In this document: positions 1 through 8,316 of the stretch, one piece after another
How the letters are laid out: the number at the start of each line of letters is the position of its first letter
How positions within the stretch are numbered: the first letter of the stretch is position 1
Source of the DNA: Campylobacterales bacterium
Lineage (GTDB): Bacteria > Campylobacterota > Campylobacteria > Campylobacterales > Sulfurimonadaceae
DNA: 45,461 nucleotides
NCBI GenBank assembly: GCA_026390135.1
Contig: JAPLGN010000035.1
Location: 1 to 45,461 of the forward strand
Direction: 5' to 3'
The notes under the pieces: model-generated
Database searches by the model: none
What the model saw: only the letters and a program-made list of their open reading frames with translations
What the model was told of the DNA's origin: nothing
Made by a program: the position numbers and the translations under genes

Positions 1-213
1 CTGGTGAAGAAAATAATTGGCAAAATACTCTTTAATATAATATCCCTTGTAACCAAGAAGAATAACAAAATCATTAAAGCCATAATGACTGTAAATTTTC
101 ATTATATGCCATAGTATTGGTTTTCCACCAATTTCTACCATCGGTTTTGGACGCACATCCGTCTCTTCTGATAATCGTGTTCCGTATCCGCCGGCTAATA
201 ATAAAACTTTCAT
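1..213 (-). CDS. rfbF: Glucose-1-phosphate cytidylyltransferase, N-terminal part (cut by window edge)
   Basis: Only the first 71 residues are inside the window. They start [18 protein letters not shown] and continue with [18 protein letters not shown]. This is the nucleotide-binding G-G-x-G-T-R-L loop and K-P-M-V-x-I-G motif of sugar-nucleotide pyrophosphorylases, in the form typical of CDP-glucose synthases. The enzyme joins CTP and glucose-1-phosphate to give CDP-glucose, the precursor of 3,6-dideoxyhexoses in O-antigens. The start is ATG with AGAGG about 5 nt upstream. It lies at the edge of an LPS/polysaccharide locus, which fits. A close relative using another sugar cannot be excluded from the N-terminus alone. 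Confidence 0.85.
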   Translation of the reverse strand, partial: MKVLLLAGGYGTRLSEETDVRPKPMVEIGGKPILWHIMKIYSHYGFNDFVILLGYKGYYIKEYFANYFLHQ

Positions 214-318
214 AATACCTCTTGCTTGTGCAATAAAAGTTATATTTTACTAAAAATTATCTTTCATTTCAATGAAGTTAATTTTTGTTATTTTATACAA
301 ATATATACCCTATCAAAA

Positions 319-1332
319 TTATTCACAGCTAATACCACATAATTGAATTTCACTAAATACTAATTCATAATTAGGCACGCTACCATCAGAGTTAAATATA
401 GCCTGGTGCTTTGTATTGATTGGTAAATAGCGATAGGGAACCGTAAAGAAAAATATGCCTATTGTAGTAGTATCCACAGCAATAGCCATATTTCGAATCC
501 CCGTATCACCACACACAACAAGGGCTGCTTCCCCTAAAAAGGGAATTATATGATCAAGGGCTAATGCTTCTCTTTTAGTAACATTTGTACAACTAGAAAG
601 CTGTAGCATCAGATCATCAACATTTTCGTACGGATTAATCCCCTCCAAAACAACGTGATCGATGTGCGGATACTGGAGTGCCATATTTTTAATCAGTTCT
701 ACAAAATGCTCTTTTGGCCAACATTTCCAACCGATGGAAGCACTGGTGAAATAAACAATATAAGCTCTATTACGCTTGGTCGTGTATGTTGGATAACCGT
801 AATTTAGTGTAGTTAATTTAGGCGCACCTAGTATATAAAGCATATGCAACAGTGTTTCCACTTCAGGAACTAAATCCGATCGCAATAAACCAATATCGTA
901 GAATAGATAGTTTTTAAAGGTTCGATAGGGAAATCCAATCTTTAATTTTGCTCTGTTCAACAAGCAAATTATTCCGGAGAGCCCCGTATTCGCCATATCA
1001 AAAATAAGATCATGCTCACCTAATTCTCTAATTTGTTTTAAACGCACGGCATAAGTGGTTTTTTTGCCATTAATTTTTTTATCGATACTGTGTACCCTAT
1101 CTACCAAATCACTAGGTGCCCCATAACTGTAGGTATTAATAATACTCAATGTTATTTTTGCATTTGGGAAAAAGGTACGTGCTTGAACTAAAAAAGGGCG
1201 TAATACCATCATATCGCCGATTGCAGCATGACGTATCACCGCTATCGATTGCACTGATTCGGGAGATATTGAACTGGCAATATTTTTAGCTTTTTTGGAT
1301 GCCCATGCACCCTTTTCATACCAAAGCTTCAT
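319..1332 (-). CDS. Glycosyltransferase family 9-like protein
   Basis: A 337-residue protein resembling ADP-heptose:LPS heptosyltransferases (GT9, GT-B fold). Near residue 30 it has IAVIRHAAIGDMMVLRPFL, the N-terminal G-D-x-x-x-x-x-P loop of the family. Late in the protein it has VVCGDTGIRNMAIAV, matching the D-[ST]-G nucleotide-sugar motif, but the His that usually follows (DSGPMH) is missing. It also carries YFTSASIGWKCWPKEHFVELI, like the SxxWKxWPxExF segment of GT9 enzymes. It probably adds a sugar to LPS core or O-antigen; donor and acceptor are unknown. The DNA is more AT-rich than the heptose genes downstream. It ends a same-strand run with the two transferases behind it (3-nt gap). 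Confidence 0.7.
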   Translation of the reverse strand: MKLWYEKGAWASKKAKNIASSISPESVQSIAVIRHAAIGDMMVLRPFLVQARTFFPNAKITLSIINTYSYGAPSDLVDRVHSIDKKINGKKTTYAVRLKQIRELGEHDLIFDMANTGLSGIICLLNRAKLKIGFPYRTFKNYLFYDIGLLRSDLVPEVETLLHMLYILGAPKLTTLNYGYPTYTTKRNRAYIVYFTSASIGWKCWPKEHFVELIKNMALQYPHIDHVVLEGINPYENVDDLMLQLSSCTNVTKREALALDHIIPFLGEAALVVCGDTGIRNMAIAVDTTTIGIFFFTVPYRYLPINTKHQAIFNSDGSVPNYELVFSEIQLCGISCE

Positions 1333-1335
1333 ACT

Positions 1336-2430
1336 TTACTCTCCAAAAATTTTATGTAGAAATTTAAATTGTTTCTGACTTTCAAATTTCTCTAACGCTT
1401 TTTGTTTGCCTGCCATTGCATAGTTTTCTCTTAGTTCACTATTTTTCTGTAATCGGATCAGATTATCTGCCAAATCGTCTGCATCAAACGTTTTAAAGAG
1501 CAATCCATTAACTCGATCATCAATGATCTCCAACGGTCCGCCGCTGTCACTGGCCACAACACATACGCTACACATCATCGCCTCAATGAGCACCAATCCA
1601 AATGTCTCATTTTCAGTCGCCAATACCATCACATCGCATAGCTGCATCATCACCTGCGCTTCGCTGGTAAATCCGGTAAAAATAATGCGGTCTTTCAATC
1701 CGCATATAATCACATCTTTTTGAAGTACTTCCAAGTACTCATCATTCATCGCATGCCCGACGATCAAAGCTTTTGCATCGATCCCTTGATGTATTAGTTT
1801 TTCGATTGCATCGATGAGAACCCATTGCCCCTTTGGGGGTTCAATCCGTCCGACGATCCCTACGGTGAATGATTCACCCAGCCCGAGCTGTTCACGGCGT
1901 TCTTGCTTCTCTTCAGCATTAATCAATGTCGGTTGTTCAGCACCAAGATAAAGCACTTCTATTTTTGGACAAATCTCGACGGGGACAAATTTTTCAATCT
2001 GCCCTTTTACCTGCTGCGTTACAGCGAGCATCATGTCTAAATTTTTATAGAGAAAACGGTGATAAAAATCATCTTTGAAGCGGGTCATTGTCATGTGTCG
2101 TGACTGCACTACACGCGGTTTACGTTTGGAGAGGAGTTTTGCCATAATGGCTAAGAGAAGATCTTTTGTCCAATGTAGATGAAGTACATCAATCTCTTCA
2201 TCATCGATGATTTTCGCAAGATGACGAGCACTCAGCCACGACAAGAGTACATTTCGCCGTTTCAGGGTAAAATAACAATATGAGGTATCCTCATAATAAC
2301 TTTTCAACTTCCCTTTTTCGTTAATGACGCTGATACACTCCTCGCCAAAATAACGGGATGCACGCATCATATAGAGTTCTAATCCGCCAAGATCAGGAGA
2401 AAGGCACAGTTCGCAGATTTTATTCGCCAC
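1336..2430 (-). CDS. Glycosyltransferase family 4 (GT-B fold)
   Basis: A 364-residue retaining glycosyltransferase. The C-terminal half has VGIVGRIEPPKGQWVLIDAI, the start of the GT4 donor domain. It is followed by ETFGLVLIEAMMCSVCVVAS, the E-x7-E motif that binds the nucleotide sugar, and SGGPLEIIDDRVNGLLF. The N-terminal half has the usual variable acceptor domain with HLHWTKDLLLAIMAK. It likely works at the cytoplasmic face of the inner membrane on LPS or another surface glycan. The gene overlaps the preceding GT2 gene by 11 nt, so the two are translationally coupled. The sugar transferred cannot be told from sequence. Confidence 0.85.
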   Translation of the reverse strand: MANKICELCLSPDLGGLELYMMRASRYFGEECISVINEKGKLKSYYEDTSYCYFTLKRRNVLLSWLSARHLAKIIDDEEIDVLHLHWTKDLLLAIMAKLLSKRKPRVVQSRHMTMTRFKDDFYHRFLYKNLDMMLAVTQQVKGQIEKFVPVEICPKIEVLYLGAEQPTLINAEEKQERREQLGLGESFTVGIVGRIEPPKGQWVLIDAIEKLIHQGIDAKALIVGHAMNDEYLEVLQKDVIICGLKDRIIFTGFTSEAQVMMQLCDVMVLATENETFGLVLIEAMMCSVCVVASDSGGPLEIIDDRVNGLLFKTFDADDLADNLIRLQKNSELRENYAMAGKQKALEKFESQKQFKFLHKIFGE

Positions 2431-3181
2431 GTTTGCTCTTTTGTTCGAGATTCAATTCATACAGTTTGATGTATTTATAAAAATTAGTCGCGAAATGGGA
2501 AAATGCGATGATTAGCCCTGCATACCCATCTAAAAATCCTCTTTTTAAAATATAAGTTCGGAAAAACGAGTACAAACCATTGAAAAATGCTTTGGCAGGA
2601 GAGGAAGATCTTTTACCCATGTTATCGTTCGCAAAAAGAGTCGAATAACGATCCAGTTTGATAATAAAATCAGAGATGCTCATATAGCTGTAATGTTTCA
2701 TATTTCCATCCAACAATGCTGTTTTCATCCCATCATCCATAATACGTTCATGGACAAAATTATCATTAAAAGCCGTGGTTTTTTTATGATAAAAACGACG
2801 GACTTTTTGATTGTTCCACCCGCTGTGACGGATCGGTATATCTTTGTAATACGCCAAGGCATTGACAAAATAAACCGTATTCGGATCAAACGTGTCATTT
2901 TTTAACGCCATCATTAGCCCTGCATCAACCTCTTCATCGCTGTCGATACTCAATATCCAATCATACTTAGCATAACCTGCTGCACGGTTTTTGGTTGTCC
3001 CGAATCCGTCGAAATTTCCTTCGATCAAATGAACATTTGGATAGCCCCTGGCTATTTCCAATGTCCCGTCGGTCGAGCCGTTGTCATACACGACCACATC
3101 CTCAAACTCTCGCAAACTCTCCAATGTTCTACGGATAGTACGTGCTCCGTTTTTAACAATCATCACTGCCGATACATTCAT
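2420..3181 (-). CDS. Glycosyltransferase family 2, LPS-core WaaE/LgtF type
   Basis: A 253-residue GT-A transferase. It opens MNVSAVMIVKNGARTIRRTL, with VVVYDNGSTDGTLEIA (UDP-binding loop) and ILSIDSDEEVDAG, where DSD is the metal-binding D-x-D motif. The length and the KNRAAGYAKYDWILSIDSDEEV segment are typical of the WaaE/KdtX/LgtF branch, which adds a beta-linked glucose to LPS core heptose. A hydrophobic stretch near residues 205-235 (GLYSFFRTYILKRGF, AGLIIAFSHFATNFY) may contact the membrane. It lies 1 nt after the deacetylase gene and overlaps the GT4 gene, so the three form one operon. Confidence 0.85.
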   Translation of the reverse strand: MNVSAVMIVKNGARTIRRTLESLREFEDVVVYDNGSTDGTLEIARGYPNVHLIEGNFDGFGTTKNRAAGYAKYDWILSIDSDEEVDAGLMMALKNDTFDPNTVYFVNALAYYKDIPIRHSGWNNQKVRRFYHKKTTAFNDNFVHERIMDDGMKTALLDGNMKHYSYMSISDFIIKLDRYSTLFANDNMGKRSSSPAKAFFNGLYSFFRTYILKRGFLDGYAGLIIAFSHFATNFYKYIKLYELNLEQKSKRGE

Positions 3182-3182
3182 C

Positions 3183-3914
3183 TTAACTCTTTATCATTTT
3201 AACTACAGTTTTAAACCAAAAACCTAACTGTTTTAGAGGTTTGAACAATTCATCAGGGCTTTTAAGCGCGTCCCCTTTGATTCGATACACTAATCCACCA
3301 ATTCCTTCCCATGAAGGGTTGAGGGCATTGCCGATTCGAAATACATATCCATAATGTTCACGTGCCAGAGCAACTGCCGCATCGTTGTATTTTCCATAAG
3401 GTAATACGAACGATTCGACACCGTATCCCAACTTTTCTTCGAGAATAACCTTGGAAGCAAAAATTTCACGCTCCAAATCAACCCCTTCATCGCTGAGATT
3501 GATATGGTTCATAGAGTGCGATGCAATAGCCAAATGACCGCTTTGAACCATCTCTCGTAACTCTACATACGTACAAAATGGAGCAAAAGTTTGATAATTT
3601 TCGTAAATCTCATGATGCTTTAAAGAGAGGCGTTTTTCTGGTGCGATATCCGTATCATCAAGGATATAAGCAGAGGGCACAGCGAGTAAAACTTTTAAGT
3701 TGTATTTTTTGAGCAAAGGAAAAACATAGTGATAGAAATCATAATACGCATCATCAAATGTAAGACAAATTGCAGGAGAAGCGGATGTTTCACCCGGAAA
3801 AAGAGTTGTATAACGCTCCGCTATCAACTTCAAATGCGCTTCCATCATCGAATCTGAATTAGAAAGTGGTAAATCATCGCTATTAATATGGTGATACATT
3901 ATAACGGCAATCAT
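3183..3914 (-). CDS. Polysaccharide deacetylase (NodB/CE4 family)
   Basis: A 243-residue CE4 enzyme. Motif 1 is ICLTFDDAYYDF (residues 49-60; the usual TFDDG with Ala for Gly). Motif 2 is IASHSMNHINL, the HSxxH zinc ligands. Motif 3 is FVLPYGKYND, matching RxPYG. These enzymes remove acetyl groups from N-acetylated sugars. Here the target is probably an LPS or surface-glycan sugar, because the gene is first in a run with two glycosyltransferases. No signal peptide is evident, which suggests action in the cytoplasm on a lipid-linked or nucleotide-linked sugar. The upstream 70 bp separates it from the divergent kinase gene. Confidence 0.85.
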   Translation of the reverse strand: MIAVIMYHHINSDDLPLSNSDSMMEAHLKLIAERYTTLFPGETSASPAICLTFDDAYYDFYHYVFPLLKKYNLKVLLAVPSAYILDDTDIAPEKRLSLKHHEIYENYQTFAPFCTYVELREMVQSGHLAIASHSMNHINLSDEGVDLEREIFASKVILEEKLGYGVESFVLPYGKYNDAAVALAREHYGYVFRIGNALNPSWEGIGGLVYRIKGDALKSPDELFKPLKQLGFWFKTVVKMIKS

Positions 3915-3984
3915 GACTTCCCCCTCTTTTCAGCAATAATAAAGTATCATACCATACCCTCACTTAAGGATTTTTCGAAATATT

Positions 3985-4752
3985 ATGAGCATCCAATACG
4001 AATATAAAAGCCTTTATGCCTCATTAAAACCTTCATTTGAATCCATACGGTCTATTTTTGCCGGCGATGATCATTCTATCCATAAAGCACGCAATGAACT
4101 AAAAATCATTGAACTTGATGGAGTCAAAACCGTTGTAAAATCGTTCAAAGTACCTCATCTGATTAACCGTATCGTTTATACTTTTTTTCGAAAAAGCAAA
4201 GCTTATAAATCGTATCACAATGCACTTCGCTTGGAAGAATTAAATATCTCTACCCCCGAACCTATTGCTTTAATCGAATTTTTCGAATCGGGTCTTTTAG
4301 AGGAAAGTTATTTTATCTCAGAATTTTTCGATTACGATTTTACGATCCGCACACCTCTGCTTGAGCCTTTGGAAGATAGAGAAGCTATTTTCACTGCTTT
4401 TGCTGCTTATACCTATGGTTTACATCAAAAAGCGGTATGGCATTTGGACTATTCTCCCGGAAATATTCTCATCAAAAAAATAGAGAGTGGGTATCAATTC
4501 AGTATTGTTGACATCAATCGAATGGAATTTAGAGAAATCACCCCTCTACAAGGTTGCGAAAACTTTAATAAGCTATGGGCATCTGATGAAGAACTGGAAA
4601 TCATGGGACGTGAATATGCACGACTTAGTGGATTTAATGTAGCTGTGACAATCGCTGAGATGAAACAGCATAATGATGCCAATAAGCGGGTCAAGAATTT
4701 TAAAAAACGACTCAAAAACCTACTAAAAGGCGATTTTTCAACTCCTGCTTAA
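3985..4752 (+). CDS. LPS-type sugar kinase (Kdo/WaaP kinase superfamily)
   Basis: A 255-residue protein-kinase-like protein. AVWHLDYSPGNILIKK is the catalytic loop (H-x-D-x-x-x-x-N) and FSIVDINRMEFRE supplies the metal-binding Asp in the DFG position. VKTVVKSFKVPHLINRIVY near residues 47-66 holds the probable ATP-binding Lys. This matches the lipopolysaccharide kinase family (KdkA, WaaP, InaA-like), which phosphorylates Kdo or heptose in the inner core. Its place between LPS genes supports that role. The 3' end overlaps the convergent heptosyltransferase gene by 41 nt. Which sugar is phosphorylated is not decided by the sequence. Confidence 0.8.
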   Translation: MSIQYEYKSLYASLKPSFESIRSIFAGDDHSIHKARNELKIIELDGVKTVVKSFKVPHLINRIVYTFFRKSKAYKSYHNALRLEELNISTPEPIALIEFFESGLLEESYFISEFFDYDFTIRTPLLEPLEDREAIFTAFAAYTYGLHQKAVWHLDYSPGNILIKKIESGYQFSIVDINRMEFREITPLQGCENFNKLWASDEELEIMGREYARLSGFNVAVTIAEMKQHNDANKRVKNFKKRLKNLLKGDFSTPA

Positions 4753-5683
4753 CGCTCTCGAACATCTCTGCACGTCCTTGTGTATCAAGGGGAATCATGA
4801 AATGGTGTTGTTTGATTTCCTCTCCGATACTTTTCCATCGTAATGCGGAGGCAAACCGTGAATCTCCAAAAAAAGTAAATGTATCACACCCTACTGCACT
4901 TGCCAAATGATACGTCCCCGTCGAGGTGCTGACAAACAGTTTAAATCCACTAAGCAACGCTGCGAAATCAACCACACTTCCGCGAGAACGATAGAGGATA
5001 ACCGGGCTTTCACCCAGTAGTTCTTTGGCTTCTTCATAAAGTTTTTCTTCATCAGGTCCAAACGTCATCACGACATTAATGTTTTCAACTTCTTGGGCAA
5101 TCCATACCAACTCGATGTATTCACGAAGCGTCCAGTTAGCATCCGAAGAGCCTCCGAAACCGGGATGAAAAGCAACTACTGGTTTAGTGATAACGTACTC
5201 TTCACAAAATGCTTTGAAAATACCCTCATCAAAATGCAAGAGAGGCTTGGGAAAATCGAGATTTATATCTTTAAAAAGAGCTCTTGTGAGTTCAAGGTTG
5301 TATTCAAACTCCGCCATTTTCACTTCGCTTCGACGTTGCATGATACGGCGATTGTAAAAAATCTGGGCGATTTTGGTAGCTGGGGCGATACGGATGGGGA
5401 TACGGGCAAGCCATTGAGCCAATGCAACGCGAGTGTTTGAAAAGAGGGTGATGGAAGCATCAATTTTTGCGTGCAAAATTTTGCGTGCCAACACCAGAAT
5501 ATCCTCACCTCCATCCACAATCACCTCATCGATAAAGTCACATGAAAGTGCTAGCTTACGGTTGAGCGGTGCGACAAGAACAACAATACGATTAGAGGGA
5601 TTTTGGTGTTTGAGGACATACAATGTCGGCAATGCAGTAATAAAATCACCCAGTTTGTCATTACGCACTACCAATATATTCAT
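4712..5683 (-). CDS. Heptosyltransferase family protein (GT9)
   Basis: A 323-residue GT9 enzyme starting MNILVVRNDKLGDFITALPT, the classical R-x-D-x-x-G-D-x-x-x-x-x-P loop. The C-terminal half has PVVAFHPGFGGSSDANWTLREY (donor domain) and FVSTSTGTYHLASAVGCDTF. That second segment is the D-[ST]-G-x-x-H motif in the variant S-T-G-T-x-H. It transfers a heptose or similar ADP-sugar to the LPS inner core. The start ATG has AAGGG about 7 nt upstream. It is one of three GT9-type genes in the window and the only one that looks fully canonical and intact. It could be WaaC-like, but I cannot assign the exact acceptor. Confidence 0.85.
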   Translation of the reverse strand: MNILVVRNDKLGDFITALPTLYVLKHQNPSNRIVVLVAPLNRKLALSCDFIDEVIVDGGEDILVLARKILHAKIDASITLFSNTRVALAQWLARIPIRIAPATKIAQIFYNRRIMQRRSEVKMAEFEYNLELTRALFKDINLDFPKPLLHFDEGIFKAFCEEYVITKPVVAFHPGFGGSSDANWTLREYIELVWIAQEVENINVVMTFGPDEEKLYEEAKELLGESPVILYRSRGSVVDFAALLSGFKLFVSTSTGTYHLASAVGCDTFTFFGDSRFASALRWKSIGEEIKQHHFMIPLDTQGRAEMFESVKQELKNRLLVGF

Positions 5684-5725
5684 TATTCGCCCTTATTTTA
5701 ATGGGGTTATTTTACCCAATATCGC

Positions 5726-5731
5726 TATAAT
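5726..5731 (+). promoter_or_regulatory. -10 box 6 nt before the start codon of the glycosidase-fold gene
   Basis: A perfect TATAAT ends 6 nt before the ATG at 5738, with TCTCACC between and no Shine-Dalgarno sequence. A start site about 7 nt after the box would coincide with the A of ATG, giving a leaderless mRNA. The intergenic space to the divergent heptosyltransferase gene is only 54 bp. Confidence 0.6.
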
Positions 5732-5737
5732 CTCACC

Positions 5738-6910
5738 ATGAAAGAACCGTTCGCTTGGGATCACTATTCCGACCAGCCTGCCATCATCAAAGACAAAGCA
5801 CTCAAACGTGCTATGCGTCGAGGTGCTCTCCCCTCACTTATCAAAACATTTTGCATTGCATTGCTTACACTTCCTATCGCCTTAATACTTATGCCGTTCA
5901 TGCCACGACGTACCATTTCGGGAGAGCATTTTTTCGGTATAGGAGTGAATTTGGACAAAGAGCCCAATACTACCCCCTATCTCGTCAATGAACTTGGAAT
6001 CCAAAAACTCCTGATTCGTATTCCACTATGGGACATGGATCGACTGAGTGAATACGTCGCATTTATCAAAACATTCAATGATAAACATATTACTGTCGCT
6101 TTACTGCAAGACCGTGAGCACATCATTTCCCCAACTTTGACAAAAGACCATTTCATCCAAATTTTCGAAGCACTTGAAGGCTTTTGCACTACCTACGTCA
6201 TAGGCTCTACGATCAACCGTGCCAAATGGGGATTTTTTAGTGTTAATGAATACCTGACATTTTATGCCATTGCCTATGAACTCAAGAGAGAGCAATTTCC
6301 AAGCCTAAAACTCATCGGCTCCAACGTCATCGATTTTGAGCTTCACTTCACCGCCCATACTCTTTTTAATTTTCAACCTATTCACTTCGATGCACTGGGG
6401 AGTCTCCTCTATGTCGATAGGCGCGGTGCTCCTGAAAATACCCAAATGGGCTTTAGCCTCATGAACAAAATCAACCTTTTGAGTAGTATGATGACCTTAA
6501 GTCCCAAAACTGCGAACGAACTCATCATCACTGAAACCAACTGGCCGATCAAAGATACCGCCCCTTACGCCCCCACAAGTGAGCATGAGTGTGTCAGTGA
6601 AGAGGATTATGCCGCTTTTATGGTTCGCTATTATCTGGAAGCCTTTGCCTCCCAAAAAGTAAACTGTGTCTATTGGCATCAACTCATTGCACCAGGATAT
6701 GGGCTCATCGATAACCGCGAAGGAATTCGTAAACGAAGTGCTTTTGATGCGTATAAAATCATGCTGTCTCACATGAGCGATGCACACTTTTTACGATACC
6801 GAAAAAAAGCCGATGAGTATCTGCTCGTGTGTTCTACCCCCAAAGGCAATTTACATATCACATGGAACCTCAACTCATTCCCCATTTATACCTATAAGGC
6901 TGCGTCGTGA
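5738..6910 (+). CDS. Membrane-anchored glycoside-hydrolase-fold protein, function unknown
   Basis: A 390-residue protein with a cytoplasmic basic N-terminus, one membrane segment (residues 33-54, LIKTFCIALLTLPIALILMP) and an outside domain resembling a TIM-barrel clan-A glycosidase. ELIITETNWPI (residues 261-271) looks like the strand that carries the nucleophile (E266). The strand that should carry the acid/base N-E pair reads YVIGSTINRAKW (153-164) and has no Glu after the Gly, so the usual two-carboxylate site seems incomplete. The stop overlaps the waaF start by 4 nt, so both are co-transcribed and the protein probably belongs to LPS or polysaccharide assembly. It might bind rather than cut a glycan. 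The family assignment is by pattern only. Confidence 0.55.
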   Translation: MKEPFAWDHYSDQPAIIKDKALKRAMRRGALPSLIKTFCIALLTLPIALILMPFMPRRTISGEHFFGIGVNLDKEPNTTPYLVNELGIQKLLIRIPLWDMDRLSEYVAFIKTFNDKHITVALLQDREHIISPTLTKDHFIQIFEALEGFCTTYVIGSTINRAKWGFFSVNEYLTFYAIAYELKREQFPSLKLIGSNVIDFELHFTAHTLFNFQPIHFDALGSLLYVDRRGAPENTQMGFSLMNKINLLSSMMTLSPKTANELIITETNWPIKDTAPYAPTSEHECVSEEDYAAFMVRYYLEAFASQKVNCVYWHQLIAPGYGLIDNREGIRKRSAFDAYKIMLSHMSDAHFLRYRKKADEYLLVCSTPKGNLHITWNLNSFPIYTYKAAS

Positions 6911-7748
6911 AAATTCTCATTATTCTCCCAAACTGGCTTGGCGATGCAGTTATGGCAACGCCAGCTATTGAAGCACTCTGTCTTATTTATCCCAATGCAC
7001 AACTTACATTAGTCGGATCATACGTGAGCATAGAAGCGCTCAAGCATCATCCGCAATGTGTCCGTTTTTATGTGGATGAGACAAAAAAAGAGGGCAACCG
7101 CTTTCTCAATACCTACCGCTTTGCAAAAGAACTGGACGTGCACGATATGGCAGTCACATTCCGAAATCAGCTTCACTCCTCCCTAATACTTCATTGGAGC
7201 GGTACACCCATCACCGCAGGACGGTCAGCTTGGCACTCTCGTCTTCTTTTAACCCATGCAATCAAGCCTGCACATCCCAGTCATCTCGTAGAACAGTACC
7301 GAGACATTGCCCAAAGTTTAAGTGAAAAACCTCTCGAAATCGGACATCTCAAACTCCATATTAAACCTCATCTTTTTGAGCGACCGACATTGGGAATAAA
7401 TCCGGGAGCAACGTATGGAAGCGCCAAGCGATGGTATCCTGAAAAATTTGCTGAAGTAGCTCGTGCCTTTAGTGATTCCTATGAGATTGTTTTATTTGGA
7501 GGTCCCAATGAAGTGGAGATGGCAAATGACATTGAAGCACGTCTAAATGGCAAGTACCGACTGTGGCGATTTTCGGTCCAACGCGTCATCTCGAAACGTC
7601 TCAATGGAAGAATGAAAAAAGTGTGCTTGTCCGACACGATATGGAATGCGCTCCGTGTATGAAGCGAGAATGTCCTCTGGGGCATCATGAATGCATGAAG
7701 AGTATCACCTCAAAAGAGGTGATTGAAGCAGTTAAAAATCTAATCTAA
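6907..7748 (+). pseudogene. waaF: Heptosyltransferase II with internal deletion and frameshift
   Basis: The first 214 codons read as a normal WaaF: MKILIILPNWLGDAVMATPA at the N-terminus and LGINPGATYGSAKRWYPEKF, then IVLFGGPNEVEMANDIEARL. At about 7550 the frame changes. From 7551 another frame reads QVPTVAIFGPTRHLETSQW, then MECAPCMKRECPLGHHECMK, up to a stop at 7746-7748. In WaaF proteins about 43 residues lie between these two segments, including the D-S-G-P-M-H ADP-heptose motif. They are absent here, and the frame arithmetic needs a loss of 3n+1 nt (about 130). The original frame ends at 7662 after 36 nonsense residues. The enzyme would normally add the second inner-core heptose. A true deletion or an assembly error are both possible. 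Confidence 0.85.
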
Positions 7749-8316
7749 GCCCGATATACCACGCATCATTATAAGTGACATTAGCCGTTTTTAAATCGGT
7801 GTCAACTTTTCGATACCCTACTTCGATTCGTCCATTAGCAATGGGTTCAGCATCTACATGGATACGTGTTTCCGTATAACTATCACCATCTTTAAACGTC
7901 AATGGAGAAGGGGCGTAATACAAAGCTCCACCAACGTAGAATGGGAACGGTGTATTTAGTGGCAGTCTTAACTCTGCTTCTGCACCCAATGGAATCGCTG
8001 CATAAATATTTCCATCGACTTTCGTGTATTCGCCCTTGATTCCTAGCCCAAATTTTAATCCTTGAACTCCCTGTACTTCTCTCATGACCATAAATGATAC
8101 TTCCATAAGAGGGTCTGGATTGTTAATCGTTTGGCTATTATTGTTATCCCCATTCAAAAAACGAGCACCCAGATAGGTATTTTCCATACTCCCCATTCGT
8201 CCCATGTCCAAACGGATCTGTCCTTCAACCTCTTTATCGTTCACGTTCACTTCAATTTGATGCGCTGCAAATAAGCTTGTCCCCATCAAAGTAGTTAGAA
8301 TAATTTTTTTTAGCAT
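7732..8316 (-). CDS. YfaZ-family outer-membrane protein
   Basis: A 194-residue protein with a signal peptide (MLKKIILTTLMGTSLFAA, cut near residue 18). The mature part is rich in alternating polar/aromatic beta-strands and ends with the outer-membrane signature aromatic residue (WYIGLRLDF). Strands such as FPFYVGGALYYAPSPL and RIEVGYRKVDTDL match the YfaZ precursor family, small barrels of unknown function. It overlaps the 3' end of the broken waaF by 17 nt on the opposite strand. It also overlaps hldE by 7 nt on the same strand, so it is the last gene of the hldD-hldE operon. No ligand can be inferred. Confidence 0.75.
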   Translation of the reverse strand: MLKKIILTTLMGTSLFAAHQIEVNVNDKEVEGQIRLDMGRMGSMENTYLGARFLNGDNNNSQTINNPDPLMEVSFMVMREVQGVQGLKFGLGIKGEYTKVDGNIYAAIPLGAEAELRLPLNTPFPFYVGGALYYAPSPLTFKDGDSYTETRIHVDAEPIANGRIEVGYRKVDTDLKTANVTYNDAWYIGLRLDF

